Positions 17,103 through 26,460 of a DNA stretch of 64,000 nt are shown here, piece after piece. This DNA comes from Ensifer aridi (GTDB taxonomy: Bacteria; Pseudomonadota; Alphaproteobacteria; Rhizobiales; Rhizobiaceae): the NCBI RefSeq assembly GCF_002078505.1, contig NZ_LUAV01000002.1, forward strand, positions 145,832 to 209,831, given 5' to 3'. The stretch's first letter is position 1; each line of letters starts with the position of its first letter. The translations under genes and the position numbers were made by a program. Under the pieces are notes generated by a model, which saw nothing but the letters and a program-made list of their open reading frames with translations, searched no databases and had not been told where the DNA came from.

Positions 17103-18977
17103 ATGAGCGACGAAGCGCCCATTTCATCCCCGATTTCATCCGTCGAGAAACCGGCCGCCTACCGTGTTCTGGCGCGCAAGTACCGCCCCAAGGACTTCTC
17201 CGATCTGATGGTCGGTCAGGAGCCGATGGTGCGCACGCTCACCAACGCCTTCGAGACCGGCCGTATCGCCCAGGCCTATATGCTGACGGGCGTGCGTGGC
17301 GTCGGCAAGACGACGACGGCGCGCATCCTGGCGCGCGCGCTGAACTACAAGACCGCCGAGATCGACAAGCCCACCATCGACCTCAGAGCGCCGGGCGAGC
17401 ATTGCCAGGCGATCATGGAGGGCCGCCATGTCGATGTCATCGAGATGGACGCCGCTTCGCACACGGGCATCGACGACATCCGCGAGATCATCGAGCAGGT
17501 GCGCTATCGGCCGGTCTCGGCGCGCTACAAGGTCTATATCATCGACGAAGTGCACATGCTCTCGACGCAGGCCTTCAATGGCCTGCTGAAGACGCTCGAA
17601 GAGCCGCCGGAGCATGTGAAGTTCATCTTCGCGACGACCGAAATCCGCAAGGTTCCGATCACCGTTCTGTCGCGTTGCCAGCGCTTCGACCTTCGGCGCA
17701 TCAGCGCCTCCGATCTGGTCGGCCTCTTCTCCACCATCCTCGGGAAAGAGGGTGTGCCGTTCGACCCCGAGGCGCTGGCCATGGTAGCGCGGGCGGCAGA
17801 AGGTTCGGCGCGCGACGGTCTCTCGCTTCTCGACCAGGCGATCGCCCATGGCGGCGGTTCGGTCGAAGTCGAAACCGTGCGCTCGATGCTCGGGCTTGCC
17901 GACCGCGCCCGCATCGTCGATCTCTTCGAGCGTGTCATCAGGGGCGATGTCGCTGGAGCCCTTCACGAGTTCGCGGCACAGTACGAAGCCGGCGCCAATC
18001 CAACCGTGGTCCTTACCGATCTCGCCGATTTCACCCACCTCGTGACACGGCTGAAATACGTCCCCGACGCGGTGAACGACCAGTCCTTGAGCGAGATCGA
18101 GCGCACACGCGGGGCAGAATTCGCCGACAGCGTCGCGGTGACGACGCTCTCGCGCATCTGGCAGATGCTGCTCAAGGGCATTCCCGAGGCGGAAAGCTCG
18201 GCACGGCCGGCCGGCGCCGCCGAGATGGTGCTGATCAGGCTCGCACACGCCGCCCATTTGCCCTCGCCCGAGGAAGCGACGCGGCGGCTCCTTGAGCTTT
18301 CCGGCGGCGAAACCGGGGGCACGCGCCTCATGCCGAGCGGCAATGGCGGAGCCCAGGGCCGTGAGAGCGCGCCGGTCGAGGCTTGCGCAGTGGCGACGGC
18401 ACCGGTTCCGTGGTCTTCGAGCAATGGCGCGACCATGCTGCGCACGGTGCCGGACACCGCGCCCCAGCCGATCGACATCGGTCGCGTGGAGGATCGCGCG
18501 GTCGCGAGCCCCGCGGCCAGGCCCGAGCCGAAGGTTCCGGTCAACTCGATCAGCGACATTGCCGATCTCTGCGCCAAGAACCGCGACATCAAGCTGAAGA
18601 CGCTGGTACGCGGTTTCTTAAGGCTCGTGCACATCGAGCCGGGCCGGCTCGATGTCAATCTTCCCGACGATGCGCCGAAGACGCTACTCGGCGAACTCGC
18701 CGTCAAGCTCAAGGAATGGACCGGCATCCACTGGGTCGTAAGCTACAGCCGCGAGCCCGGAGAGTCGACGCTGGTCGAGGCCGAGCAGCGCGCCCAGGAG
18801 CAGCGCGTCAACGATGCGCGCCAGGACCCCGACGTCGCCGCGATCCTCGCGCGGTTCCCGGGTGCCAGAATCACCGACGTGCGCATCCGCGCCGCGGAAG
18901 AGGAGGTCGAGAGCCTCGCTCCGGCGGCAGCCCAATCCGAGGACGGCGACATCGTCCCGGGCGACGATATCGAGTAA
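17103..18977 (+). CDS. dnaX: DNA polymerase III subunit gamma/tau
   Basis: A 624-residue clamp-loader ATPase. Walker A is [10 protein letters not shown] (near residue 65), Walker B I-I-D-E-V-H-M, sensor region S-R-C-Q-R-F-D. The C-terminal tau part (about 400-624) is Ala/Pro-rich. Of the four zinc-binding cysteines of the E. coli protein only one equivalent remains (in G-E-H-C-Q-A-I), so the zinc module seems lost. The ATG at 17103 is the family start; the frame is open upstream through ffs. ybaB follows after 62 bases. Confidence 0.95.
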   Translation: MSDEAPISSPISSVEKPAAYRVLARKYRPKDFSDLMVGQEPMVRTLTNAFETGRIAQAYMLTGVRGVGKTTTARILARALNYKTAEIDKPTIDLRAPGEHCQAIMEGRHVDVIEMDAASHTGIDDIREIIEQVRYRPVSARYKVYIIDEVHMLSTQAFNGLLKTLEEPPEHVKFIFATTEIRKVPITVLSRCQRFDLRRISASDLVGLFSTILGKEGVPFDPEALAMVARAAEGSARDGLSLLDQAIAHGGGSVEVETVRSMLGLADRARIVDLFERVIRGDVAGALHEFAAQYEAGANPTVVLTDLADFTHLVTRLKYVPDAVNDQSLSEIERTRGAEFADSVAVTTLSRIWQMLLKGIPEAESSARPAGAAEMVLIRLAHAAHLPSPEEATRRLLELSGGETGGTRLMPSGNGGAQGRESAPVEACAVATAPVPWSSSNGATMLRTVPDTAPQPIDIGRVEDRAVASPAARPEPKVPVNSISDIADLCAKNRDIKLKTLVRGFLRLVHIEPGRLDVNLPDDAPKTLLGELAVKLKEWTGIHWVVSYSREPGESTLVEAEQRAQEQRVNDARQDPDVAAILARFPGARITDVRIRAAEEEVESLAPAAAQSEDGDIVPGDDIE

Positions 18978-19039
18978 ATGCGCGAACGCTGAAGCGGCGC
19001 TTGAATTCAGGCAGACATACCAAAGGACAGGAGACGACG

Positions 19040-19363
19040 ATGCGTGACATCATGGGCATGATGGGCAAGGTCAAGGAAATGCAAGAGAAGATGGAGAAGC
19101 TGCAGGCGGAGATCGCCGCGCTCGAAGTCGACGGCACGTCCGGCGGTGGTCTCGTCGCTGTCCGGCTCGACGGCAAGGGCCACATGAAGAGCCTGAAGAT
19201 CGATCCCTCGCTCTTCAAGGAAGATGATGTCGAGATCCTCGAAGACCTGATCGTCGCCGCTCACAAGGATGCCAAGGACAAGGCCGAGGCCGTGCAGGCG
19301 GAAAAGACGCGGGAGCTCACCGCCGGCCTGCCGATCCCCCCGGGAATGAAGCTGCCGTTCTGA
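19040..19363 (+). CDS. YbaB/EbfC nucleoid-associated protein
   Basis: A 107-residue DNA-binding protein that forms a tweezer-like dimer. The N-terminal coiled helix ([16 protein letters not shown]) and the C-terminal [11 protein letters not shown] are family hallmarks. ACAGGAG gives a ribosome site. It lies between dnaX and recR as in most bacteria, here separated from recR by a LysE-type gene. Confidence 0.94.
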   Translation: MRDIMGMMGKVKEMQEKMEKLQAEIAALEVDGTSGGGLVAVRLDGKGHMKSLKIDPSLFKEDDVEILEDLIVAAHKDAKDKAEAVQAEKTRELTAGLPIPPGMKLPF

Positions 19364-19502
19364 TCGGCGGTCTTCGGGCGCGCTGCTGGCGCGGCCGAAA
19401 AAGCGTGTTAGCATGCGGCTTTCGCGTATCGGACGCCGGCAGTTGGCCAGCGCTCGTTTTCGATGAGAGCGAGCGCGCGTCATCTTGGAGGAGGAGATCG
19501 TC

Positions 19503-20114
19503 ATGACCGTCGCGTCGCTGCTGGTGTTTGCCGGAGCACTGTTGATTGCCGCCGGATCGCCCGGACCGAGCATCGCGGCGCTCGTCGCGCGGGTACTGTC
19601 GAAGGGCGCGCGTGACGTGCTGCCGTTCCTTCTGGCGATGTGGATCGGCGAGGCAATCTGGCTTTCCTTTGCGGTCGCCGGCCTTGCAGCTATCGCCGAG
19701 ACCTTTCACTGGCTGTTCGTCGCGATAAAATGGGCGGGCGTCGCCTATCTCCTTTTCCTCGCCTGGAAGATGTGGACGGCCGAGCCGCAAACGCCGGGCG
19801 AAAGCCTGCCGGAGGCACGATCGGCGGCGAAGATGTTCTTTGCCGGCCTGACGATCACCCTTGGCAATCCGAAGATCATGATGTTCTACGTGGCGCTGCT
19901 GCCCTCGATCATCGATCTCGGCTCGGTCACCCTGTTCGGCTGGGCGGAGCTCGTTGCCACCATGTTCGTCGTTCTCGTCGTCATCGATCTCGCCTGGGTC
20001 ATGATGGCCGCCAAGGCGCGCCAGTTCTTGAGTAGCCGCCGCGCAGTGAGGATCGTCAATCGCGCCAGCGCCGGCACGATGGCCGGTGCGGCCGTAGCGA
20101 TTGCAACGCGCTGA
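19503..20114 (+). CDS. LysE family amino acid exporter
   Basis: A 203-residue inner-membrane protein with five to six hydrophobic helices. The G-P-S-I-A-A-L-V motif in the first loop and G-N-P-K-I-M-M-F-Y in the fourth helix are typical of LysE/RhtB translocators, which export lysine, homoserine, threonine or similar. GGAGGAGGAG precedes the ATG at 19503. It is inserted between ybaB and recR, which are adjacent in many genomes. The substrate is not predictable. Confidence 0.85.
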   Translation: MTVASLLVFAGALLIAAGSPGPSIAALVARVLSKGARDVLPFLLAMWIGEAIWLSFAVAGLAAIAETFHWLFVAIKWAGVAYLLFLAWKMWTAEPQTPGESLPEARSAAKMFFAGLTITLGNPKIMMFYVALLPSIIDLGSVTLFGWAELVATMFVVLVVIDLAWVMMAAKARQFLSSRRAVRIVNRASAGTMAGAAVAIATR

Positions 20115-20163
20115 CGCGCTCAAGACGATTCCGTTCGGCGGCGAGATGCGCTAAAAGCCCGCC

Positions 20164-20769
20164 ATGGCAAAGCGAGTCACCGGCCCAGAAATCGAAAAAC
20201 TCATCCAGCTCCTGGCGAAGGTGCCGGGCCTCGGCCCCCGTTCCGCCCGCCGGGCGGCATTGCATCTCGTCAAGAAGAAGGAGCAATTGCTCGGCCCCCT
20301 GGCGGAGGCAATGGGCGAGGCGCATCGCAAGGTCAAGATCTGCTCCTGCTGCGGCAATGTCGATACCATCGACCCTTGCACCGTCTGCACCGACGAGCGG
20401 CGCGATCAGTCGGTGATCATCGTCGTCGAGGACGTCGCCGATCTCTGGGCACTGGAGCGTGCCGGGGCGATGAATGCCGCCTATCATGTGCTCGGCGGCA
20501 CGCTGTCGCCGCTCGACGGCATCGGCCCGGACGACCTGAACATCAGGGGCTTGGTCGACCGCGTCTCCAAGGGCGGAGTGCGTGAACTGATCATTGCCGT
20601 CAACGCCACCGTCGAAGGCCAGACGACGGCGCATTACATCACCGACCAGCTCGAAGGCATGGAGGTGAAGATCACCCGCCTTGCCCATGGCGTTCCGGTC
20701 GGCGGCGAGCTCGACTATCTCGACGAGGGCACGCTGGCCGCCGCGCTCAGGGCGCGCACCACCATTTGA
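20164..20769 (+). CDS. recR: Recombination mediator RecR
   Basis: A 201-residue ring-forming protein that loads RecA with RecF and RecO at gaps. In order: an N-terminal helix-hairpin-helix ([11 protein letters not shown]), a four-cysteine zinc finger (C-S-C-C-G ... C-T-V-C at about residues 59-75), and a Toprim domain (V-I-I-V-V-E-D-V ...). Length and order match the family. The transglycosylase gene starts 10 bases after its stop. Confidence 0.95.
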   Translation: MAKRVTGPEIEKLIQLLAKVPGLGPRSARRAALHLVKKKEQLLGPLAEAMGEAHRKVKICSCCGNVDTIDPCTVCTDERRDQSVIIVVEDVADLWALERAGAMNAAYHVLGGTLSPLDGIGPDDLNIRGLVDRVSKGGVRELIIAVNATVEGQTTAHYITDQLEGMEVKITRLAHGVPVGGELDYLDEGTLAAALRARTTI

Positions 20770-20779
20770 AGGGATGCCG

Positions 20780-22078
20780 ATGCGTTTGAAATCTCGCGTT
20801 CGCTCATGGTTTGCCGGTCTCTGCGCTGAGGGGGGTAAGCGCCGCGCCGGCCTGCTCGCTACCGTCGCCGCGTTCCTCACCCTCCACCTTCCGGCTTACG
20901 CCGCCACCAAGGCCGATGTCGAAAACCAGTTCCGGCAATGGCTTCAGAGCGACCTTTGGCCGGAGGCGCAGCAGGCCGGCGTTTCGAGCGCGGCCTTCAA
21001 AGCGGCCTTTGCCGATGTGAAGCTCAATTGGGAGCTGCCCGACCTTGCGCCCCCCGGCTTTCCCAAACCCAAGGTACGCAAACAGAGCCAGGCCGAGTTC
21101 TCTTCGCCCGGCTCCTATTTCTCGGAGAAACGCCTTCAGGGGCTGGCCGCGACCGGCCGCAGCCTCGCCTCCGCCCATGCCTCGACCTTGAAGCGGATCG
21201 AAGAGACCTATGGCGTTCCGGGGCCGATCGTTCTCGCCATCTGGGGCAAGGAATCCGGCTTCGGCCGAGCGAAGATCCCGCATCCGATCATGGATGTGCT
21301 GGCGACCAAGGCTTTCATGTCGACGCGGCCGGAGCTTTTCCGGCGCGAGCTGATCGCGGCGCTGCATATTCTTCAAAGCGGTGACGTCCAGGAGGCGGAA
21401 ATGCGCGGCTCCTGGGCCGGCGCCATGGGCCAGCCGCAATTCCTGCCTTCGAGCTTCCTGAAATATGCCGTGGATTTCGACGGCGACGGCCGCCGCGACA
21501 TTTGGAATTCAGTACCGGACAGCCTCGCCTCGATCGCCAACTATCTCTCTGAGAAGGGCTGGCAGGGCGGCCGCGACTGGGGTTTCGAGGTGGCGATCCC
21601 TGCAGGCGTCTCCTGCGCCCAGGAGGGGCCGGACCTCGCCCGTCCGATTGCCGAATGGGCCGGCATGGGGATCGGCCGCATCTCCGGCAAGCCCTTTCCG
21701 GCAGGAGAGCGGTCGGCCGCAGGCATGATGCTGGTCCCGGCCGGCACGCACGGACCGCAATTCATTGTCACGCCCAATTTCTACGTGATCAAGGAATACA
21801 ACAACTCCGATCTCTACGCGCTTTATATCGGCAATCTCGCCGATCGCATCGCCACGGGCGGCGGTGCTTTCCGCAGCGCATGGGGCGATGTGGGCGGCAT
21901 GCTGCGATCCGACGTTCTCGGCATGCAGAAGGCGCTCGTCGCCATGGGCTACGACGTCGGCAAGGCCGACGGGCTACCCGGCTACAAGACACGCCGTTCG
22001 CTCGGCGACTGGCAGGGCAAGAACGGCCTGGCACCGACCTGCTTTCCCGATCCGTCGCTGAAGTCGAAGCTGCGCTGA
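20780..22078 (+). CDS. Lytic murein transglycosylase (MltB type) with peptidoglycan-binding domain
   Basis: A 432-residue periplasmic enzyme that cleaves peptidoglycan to 1,6-anhydro products. An N-terminal signal (hydrophobic stretch ending L-P-A-Y-A-A, about residue 42) is followed by the SLT_2 catalytic domain, with the acid glutamate in I-W-G-K-E-S-G-F-G and the G-A-M-G-Q-P-Q-F-L-P segment, and by a PG_binding_1 domain (last 60 residues). I favour ATG 20780, six bases after GAAGGG; ATG 20774 is too close to that site. Confidence 0.88.
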   Translation: MRLKSRVRSWFAGLCAEGGKRRAGLLATVAAFLTLHLPAYAATKADVENQFRQWLQSDLWPEAQQAGVSSAAFKAAFADVKLNWELPDLAPPGFPKPKVRKQSQAEFSSPGSYFSEKRLQGLAATGRSLASAHASTLKRIEETYGVPGPIVLAIWGKESGFGRAKIPHPIMDVLATKAFMSTRPELFRRELIAALHILQSGDVQEAEMRGSWAGAMGQPQFLPSSFLKYAVDFDGDGRRDIWNSVPDSLASIANYLSEKGWQGGRDWGFEVAIPAGVSCAQEGPDLARPIAEWAGMGIGRISGKPFPAGERSAAGMMLVPAGTHGPQFIVTPNFYVIKEYNNSDLYALYIGNLADRIATGGGAFRSAWGDVGGMLRSDVLGMQKALVAMGYDVGKADGLPGYKTRRSLGDWQGKNGLAPTCFPDPSLKSKLR

Positions 22079-22180
22079 CTTTGGGTGTGAAAACCTGACG
22101 CTTAGTACTCGACGCAGACGCTGCTCTGGGTGGGGAGCGGAAGTCCGACAGTCGCTGGACTAATGTCTGATCCGCGGCCG

Positions 22181-22699
22181 TCACCGGAATTCCGGGCGCG
22201 TTGGGCCGCAGCAGCTCGATTGTGAGGCGGCGACCTGTGCGGCCAGCCATCGGTCCCGGGGCTTGCAGCTCGACGGACGGGGTGCGAGGTGAACGACGAG
22301 GCTGTCACCCCGCTCCACGGGTTCCTCGGCACAGTAGAGTTGCATCGGCTTCACGCCATCGCTGACCTCAAACGTCAGTTTCGCCGAGCCGTCGAGGGCG
22401 ACGTGTTCGGAGACCTTCCTGACGATCGCCGAGAATTTCCCCGCCGTCATGTGCGTGCGATCACCGTCATCGACGTCCCAGAGCTGAACGAAGATTTCCG
22501 ACCATGCTTCGGGGTTCGCTCCACAATCCAAGGCGGAGAACTGGCCAGCCTTGACTTCCGTGACGTGGTAGCCAGCGCGGACCGTCTTGCCGTCGTACTC
22601 GAACACGAGCGGCATGGCGGCAGCTTCTCCCAGCTTTTCCAAGAGTGCGGCAAGCGTGATGTCGGCGGGCGCGTGCCGGGTATTGCGGGAGAGCGTCAT
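22181..22699 (-). CDS. DUF6428 family protein
   Basis: A 172-residue cytoplasmic protein of unknown function, resembling the DUF6428 family often found beside ArsR regulators. Visible landmarks are the repeated acidic patches L-W-D-V-D-D-G-D and the C-terminal Cys-containing tail (Y-C-A-E-E-P, S-S-C-K-P, S-S-C-C-G-P). The vicinal cysteine pair near the end could bind a soft metal or metalloid, but this is inference. AAGGAG precedes the ATG at 22699. It is divergent from arsR with only 42 bases between the start codons, both of which flank one operator. Confidence 0.65.
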   Translation of the reverse strand: MTLSRNTRHAPADITLAALLEKLGEAAAMPLVFEYDGKTVRAGYHVTEVKAGQFSALDCGANPEAWSEIFVQLWDVDDGDRTHMTAGKFSAIVRKVSEHVALDGSAKLTFEVSDGVKPMQLYCAEEPVERGDSLVVHLAPRPSSCKPRDRWLAAQVAASQSSCCGPTRPEFR

Positions 22700-22715
22700 C
22701 TGGGCTACTCCTTGA

Positions 22716-22739
22716 TTCAACATTTTTAGGATTGTTGAA
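22716..22739. promoter_or_regulatory. ArsR-type operator
   Basis: TTCAACA (22716-22722) and TGTTGAA (22733-22739) form a perfect 7-base inverted repeat with a 10-base T-rich spacer, directly before the arsR start and 17 bases before the DUF6428 start. ArsR/SmtB proteins bind 12-2-12 or similar TTCAA-type palindromes, so it can repress both divergent genes. Confidence 0.7.
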
Positions 22740-22741
22740 AT

Positions 22742-23107
22742 ATGGATGAACGTCAAGCCCTCATGTCCTTTGCGGCTCTCTCTCAGGAGACACGGTTGGG
22801 GATTGTCAGAACACTCGTCGTGGCGGGTCCCAATGGCATGGCAGCAGGCTCCATCGCAGAAACCATGGGTGTTTCACCGTCGAATGTGTCCTTTCACCTG
22901 AAGGAACTGGAGCGGGCCGGATTGATCACACAGAGGCGGGAAGCCCGCTCGATTTTCTACAGCGCCAACTACGATGCACTGTCCGGCGTCGTGAAGTTCC
23001 TGATGGAGGACTGCTGCGCCGGGCACCCCGGCATACGTGCGCTCGTCGACCAGGACGATGGGTGCTGCCCGACTTCCTCCGCCACGATCGAAGGCGAGAA
23101 TGCTTGA
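22742..23107 (+). CDS. ArsR/SmtB family metal(loid)-responsive repressor
   Basis: A 121-residue winged-helix repressor. The DNA-binding part (about residues 5-85) has P-S-N-V-S-F-H-L-K-E-L-E-R-A-G-L-I. The C-terminal part holds E-D-C-C-A-G-H-P and D-G-C-C-P-T, two vicinal cysteine pairs near the end, as in the rhizobial and Acidithiobacillus type of As(III)/Sb(III) sensors rather than the E. coli C-x-C-x2-C site. The downstream MFS gene overlaps its last codons, so the two are translationally coupled. Confidence 0.87.
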   Translation: MDERQALMSFAALSQETRLGIVRTLVVAGPNGMAAGSIAETMGVSPSNVSFHLKELERAGLITQRREARSIFYSANYDALSGVVKFLMEDCCAGHPGIRALVDQDDGCCPTSSATIEGENA

Positions 23108-24341
23108 AATGAAGCCCGGTATCCCCGTGGCGATTGTCGCCGCGCTCGGTCTCACCCAGATCGTCGGCTATGGCACGCTCTACTACAGCTTCAGCGTTCT
23201 CGCGCCGGGGATGGCGCGCGACCTCGGCCTGAACGTCGAGCAGGTGTTCGGCGTCTTCTCCGCTTCGCTGCTCGTGGGCGGTCTTTCGGCCCCGTTCGTC
23301 GGGCGATGGATGGATCGGGTCGGCGCTGCGACGATCATGACCATTGGCTCGGGGATCTCCGCACTTGCCCTTATGCTTTGCGCGTGGTCTCCCTCGATAG
23401 CGGTGTTCGCTTTCGCGATCGTGCTGCTGGAGGTGGCATCCGGGATGGTGCAATATCAGGCGGCTTTTGCGACGCTTGTGGAAAGCCGGCCCAAGGCGGC
23501 TTCACGCAGCATCACCTATCTCACCTTGATCGGGGGCTTTGCGTCGACGATTTTCTGGCCGATCGCCACGAGCCTTAATGAGCACCTGACATGGCGCGAA
23601 ATCTACACCGCCTACGCGGCATTGAACCTGCTCGTCTGCCTCCCGCTTCACCATTGGATCATGCGAAGCCGGAGGTCCGAAGCAGCCGCATTCACCCGCC
23701 AAGACGGTGAGGCGATCGTCGGCGCGCTTCCGCCGGAGGTCAGGCGACGTGGCATGTTTCTTGTGTCATTGGCTTTTGCCCTGCAGGGGTTCGCGCTTTC
23801 GGCGATACTGACGCATATGGTTCCAATGCTGGGATCGATCGGTTTCGGCACGGCAGCGGTGGTCATCGGGTCGCTGTTCGGGCCCGCGCAGGTCTTGAGC
23901 AGGCTCATCAATATGGCATGCGGCAAGAACCTGCCGCCACCGATGCTCGCGACGCTCTCGGCCGCCCTGATCGTCGTGGCTGTTGTCGTTCTTGGCGTAT
24001 CCGGAAAGTGGCTGCCTGGTGCTGTGGTCTTCGCAATCTGTCTTGGTCTCGGATCGGGCATCAACAGCATTGCCCAGGGTGCGCTGCCGCTCTGGCTGTT
24101 CGGATCGGTTGGCTACGGCGCAATTACCGGCCGCATGTCCGCCGCCCGGCTGGTGGCGGGTGCACTTGCTCCGTTCATTTTCTCCGTATTGATGGAGCGG
24201 CTCGGGATCAACGTTGCGTTGATGGCCAATGGGTGCCTTGGTGCAGTGGGTATGGCGGCATTCATTGCGGTGGCGTCGGCCGCGAAACGCACCGCCACTA
24301 CGACGCCATGGGCACCGCCGCCGTGCACGTCTAATCAGTGA
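23100..24341 (+). CDS. MFS transporter coupled to ArsR (possible metalloid exporter)
   Basis: A 413-residue major facilitator with twelve hydrophobic segments. Motif A-like G-R-W-M-D-R-V-G follows TM2. It starts at ATG 23100, overlapping the arsR stop by 8 bases; ATG 23109 is an alternative. Its place in an ArsR-controlled unit suggests export of a metalloid or organometalloid; the MFS exporter ArsK of Agrobacterium is a known precedent of this architecture. Whether this is an ArsK orthologue cannot be settled without an alignment. Confidence 0.82.
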   Translation: MLEMKPGIPVAIVAALGLTQIVGYGTLYYSFSVLAPGMARDLGLNVEQVFGVFSASLLVGGLSAPFVGRWMDRVGAATIMTIGSGISALALMLCAWSPSIAVFAFAIVLLEVASGMVQYQAAFATLVESRPKAASRSITYLTLIGGFASTIFWPIATSLNEHLTWREIYTAYAALNLLVCLPLHHWIMRSRRSEAAAFTRQDGEAIVGALPPEVRRRGMFLVSLAFALQGFALSAILTHMVPMLGSIGFGTAAVVIGSLFGPAQVLSRLINMACGKNLPPPMLATLSAALIVVAVVVLGVSGKWLPGAVVFAICLGLGSGINSIAQGALPLWLFGSVGYGAITGRMSAARLVAGALAPFIFSVLMERLGINVALMANGCLGAVGMAAFIAVASAAKRTATTTPWAPPPCTSNQ

Positions 24342-24513
24342 GCGAAATACAGAACAACGCTACCGATCACCTGCGCGAGTCCGAGCACGACGCAGGCAGT
24401 GAACAGGATCGGCTTCGACAGGGCTTGTTCCAGTTTACCGTTGATCTCTGCATTCCGAATTGCCTGCGGACGACTTGTTGGGCAGGTGCGACTTCCTTTC
24501 GAGCGGAAGCATA
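24335..24513 (-). pseudogene. Possible remnant of a small membrane protein
   Basis: On the minus strand an ATG at 24513 opens a short hydrophilic frame (M-L-P-L-E-R-K-S-H-L-P-N-K) that soon stops, while a second frame ending at 24335 encodes a plausible helix (K-P-I-L-F-T-A-C-V-V-L-G-L-A-Q-V-I-G-S-V-V-L-Y-F, split here by hyphens) with no start codon. One frameshift would join them into a protein of about 58 residues. No ribosome site is visible. It could equally be chance. I see nothing else in 24342-24601. Confidence 0.22.
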
Positions 24514-24601
24514 GTCAGGGCGCCACCGGCGAATGACGGCGTTGGGGTCGAAACCGGCATTTCGGCTCCGGTATTACGCGTCGGATTTTCCTGTCCGCCG
24601 C

Positions 24602-26230
24602 TCAATGCATCTCCACCGGCCGCTTGTAGCGCTCGTAATGATCGGGGATGATCGTCTGCCGTTCAATCATCCGGTGGACGCGCGGCGGCTGGTCGCCGCG
24701 ATGTAGCGCCGTGAGTTTGTCGCCGACCGACGCGTCGGCTTGCGTGCGCCGCTGGTTGTGGCGGACATATTCGACCCAGGTCGGCACGTGATAGGTCTCC
24801 GTCCAGGTCGTTGGGTTTTCGAGGTCGCGCATCAGCGCCCAATGCCCGGCGCCGTCACGAATGCGGATGCGGCGGCGTTCGGCCATCGTCTTCAGGAACT
24901 CGGGTATGTCGTCGTCGGCGATCTCGTAGTCGATCATGACCACGATCGGACCGCTGCGCGGCTTCAAGTCGAGCGCAAGCAGCGGCTCGTTGAAGCGGTT
25001 CAAGGGGTCGAGGTTCAGCGACGTGAACTCCGGCAGGGCGAAACGCAGGCCGATGGCGGCGCCGGCGAGCATCAGAAGACAGGAGCCGATGAGCGCATTG
25101 GCGGCGCCGTATTGTTCGGCGGTCACGCCCCAGAGCCAGCTTCCGCCGGCAATGCCTCCGAAGGTAGTGGTCTGGTAGAGGGAGAGCGCCCGGCCGACCA
25201 CCCAGCGCGGCGTCGAGAGCTGTACCGTCGTGTTGAAGAGCGACAGCGCCAGCACCCAACAGGCGCCGGAGACGGTGAGAACGAGTGACGTCAGCCAGGC
25301 CTCGGAGCTGATCGCCGTGACCAAGGCGCTCAAGGCGAAACCCGCGAAGGCATAGCGCACGATCGCCTCGCTCGTCAGAAACTCCCGGAGCCTTGCGCTG
25401 AGCAGCGCGCCGCCGATCGCGCCGAGGCCGAAGGCGCCGAGCATGATGCCGTAAGTGAGCGGGCCACCACCGACGAGGTCGCGCGCGACGAGCGGCAGGA
25501 GCGCGAGGATGGCGCTCGCCGAGACGCCGAAGGCGAAGCCGCGCAAGAGCACCTTGCCGATGTTTGGCGACATCGCCACGTAGCGCAGCCCGGCGGAGAC
25601 GGCCCGTCCGAGCGTTTCACGCGGCAGCCGGCTTTCCGGGACACTGGGCCGCCAGCGGAAAAGCGCGAACAAAATTGCGAAATAGCTGAGCGCATTGGCC
25701 GCGAAGGCAGCCGCGGCGCCGGCGGCCGCCACGATCGCGCCGCCGATTGCCGGACCGACGCTGCGGGTGATGTTGAAGCCCATGCTGTTCAGCGCCACCG
25801 CCGCCGGGAGGTCGTCTCGCGGGACCATGTCGCCGACCGAAGCCTGCCAGGACGGATTGTTGAGCGCCGTGCCGCAGCCGAGCAGGAAGGTGAAGGTGAG
25901 AAGCAGCCACGGCGTTACCAGGCCGAAATAGGCAAAGATCGTCAAAACCGCCGAAACGACGAGCATGAAACCTTGCGCGACGAGCATGATCCGCCGCCGG
26001 TCGAAATTATCGGCGAGTGCGCCCGAGACGACGGAGAAGAGCATGATCGGCAGCGAGGTCGACGCCTGCACCAGCGCCACCATGTTTACCGATTGCGAGA
26101 TCGACGTCATCAACCAGGCCGCACCCACCGCCTGGATCAGCCCCCCGAAATTGGAGGCGAGGCTGGCGATCCAGATGGTGCGGAATGTTTCGTGCCGGAA
26201 GGGAGCCAGCGGCGATATGCGGTTCGTCAC
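24602..26230 (-). CDS. MFS transporter (EntS-like) with C-terminal alpha/beta barrel-like domain
   Basis: A 542-residue protein in two parts. Residues 1 to about 415 form a twelve-helix major facilitator of the MFS_3 / enterobactin exporter type, with the opening F-R-H-E-T-F-R-T-I-W-I-A-S. Residues about 425-542 form a soluble domain (V-V-M-I-D-Y-E-I ... T-Y-H-V-P-T-W-V-E-Y-V-R-H) resembling dimeric ferredoxin-like barrels of the ABM superfamily. The start is GTG at 26230, with a poorly placed AAGAG before it. Such fusions are found across rhizobia; their substrate is unknown. Confidence 0.85.
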   Translation of the reverse strand: MTNRISPLAPFRHETFRTIWIASLASNFGGLIQAVGAAWLMTSISQSVNMVALVQASTSLPIMLFSVVSGALADNFDRRRIMLVAQGFMLVVSAVLTIFAYFGLVTPWLLLTFTFLLGCGTALNNPSWQASVGDMVPRDDLPAAVALNSMGFNITRSVGPAIGGAIVAAAGAAAAFAANALSYFAILFALFRWRPSVPESRLPRETLGRAVSAGLRYVAMSPNIGKVLLRGFAFGVSASAILALLPLVARDLVGGGPLTYGIMLGAFGLGAIGGALLSARLREFLTSEAIVRYAFAGFALSALVTAISSEAWLTSLVLTVSGACWVLALSLFNTTVQLSTPRWVVGRALSLYQTTTFGGIAGGSWLWGVTAEQYGAANALIGSCLLMLAGAAIGLRFALPEFTSLNLDPLNRFNEPLLALDLKPRSGPIVVMIDYEIADDDIPEFLKTMAERRRIRIRDGAGHWALMRDLENPTTWTETYHVPTWVEYVRHNQRRTQADASVGDKLTALHRGDQPPRVHRMIERQTIIPDHYERYKRPVEMH

Positions 26231-26372
26231 CTCTTGATCTCGCTCGTTCGATGCCGATATAGGATGCCTTCGTTATAAACCTCGAAATGTGGCGCGCCAG
26301 CCGCTGAAATTTGCGGTTAGCTCGGCTTTGTCGCAATTTGCGAGGGTTCGTTGCCTGGATTGGCCGCAAGCC

Positions 26373-26401
26373 TTGCAATTTGGGGCGAGGAAGCGTATAT
26401 G
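26373..26401 (+). promoter_or_regulatory. Sigma-70 promoter of the rimP-nusA-infB operon
   Basis: TTGCAA (26373-26378), a 17-base spacer and TATATG (26396-26401) fit the housekeeping promoter of Sinorhizobium. It lies 89 bases before rimP and just upstream of a terminator-like hairpin. Confidence 0.6.
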
Positions 26402-26429
26402 GGCCTCAAATTCTTGATCGGTTAGATGA

Positions 26430-26460
26430 AGAGTGGGCCCGACAGGACCCGCTCTTTTTT
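26430..26460 (+). terminator. Attenuator-like terminator in the rimP leader
   Basis: AGAGTGGG pairs with CCCGCTCT (with one G-T pair) around a smaller CC/GG stem, followed by six T residues (26455-26460). It lies between the predicted promoter and the rimP start, so it would stop transcription early unless read through. NusA, encoded downstream, promotes pausing and termination, which suggests feedback. Confidence 0.6.
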
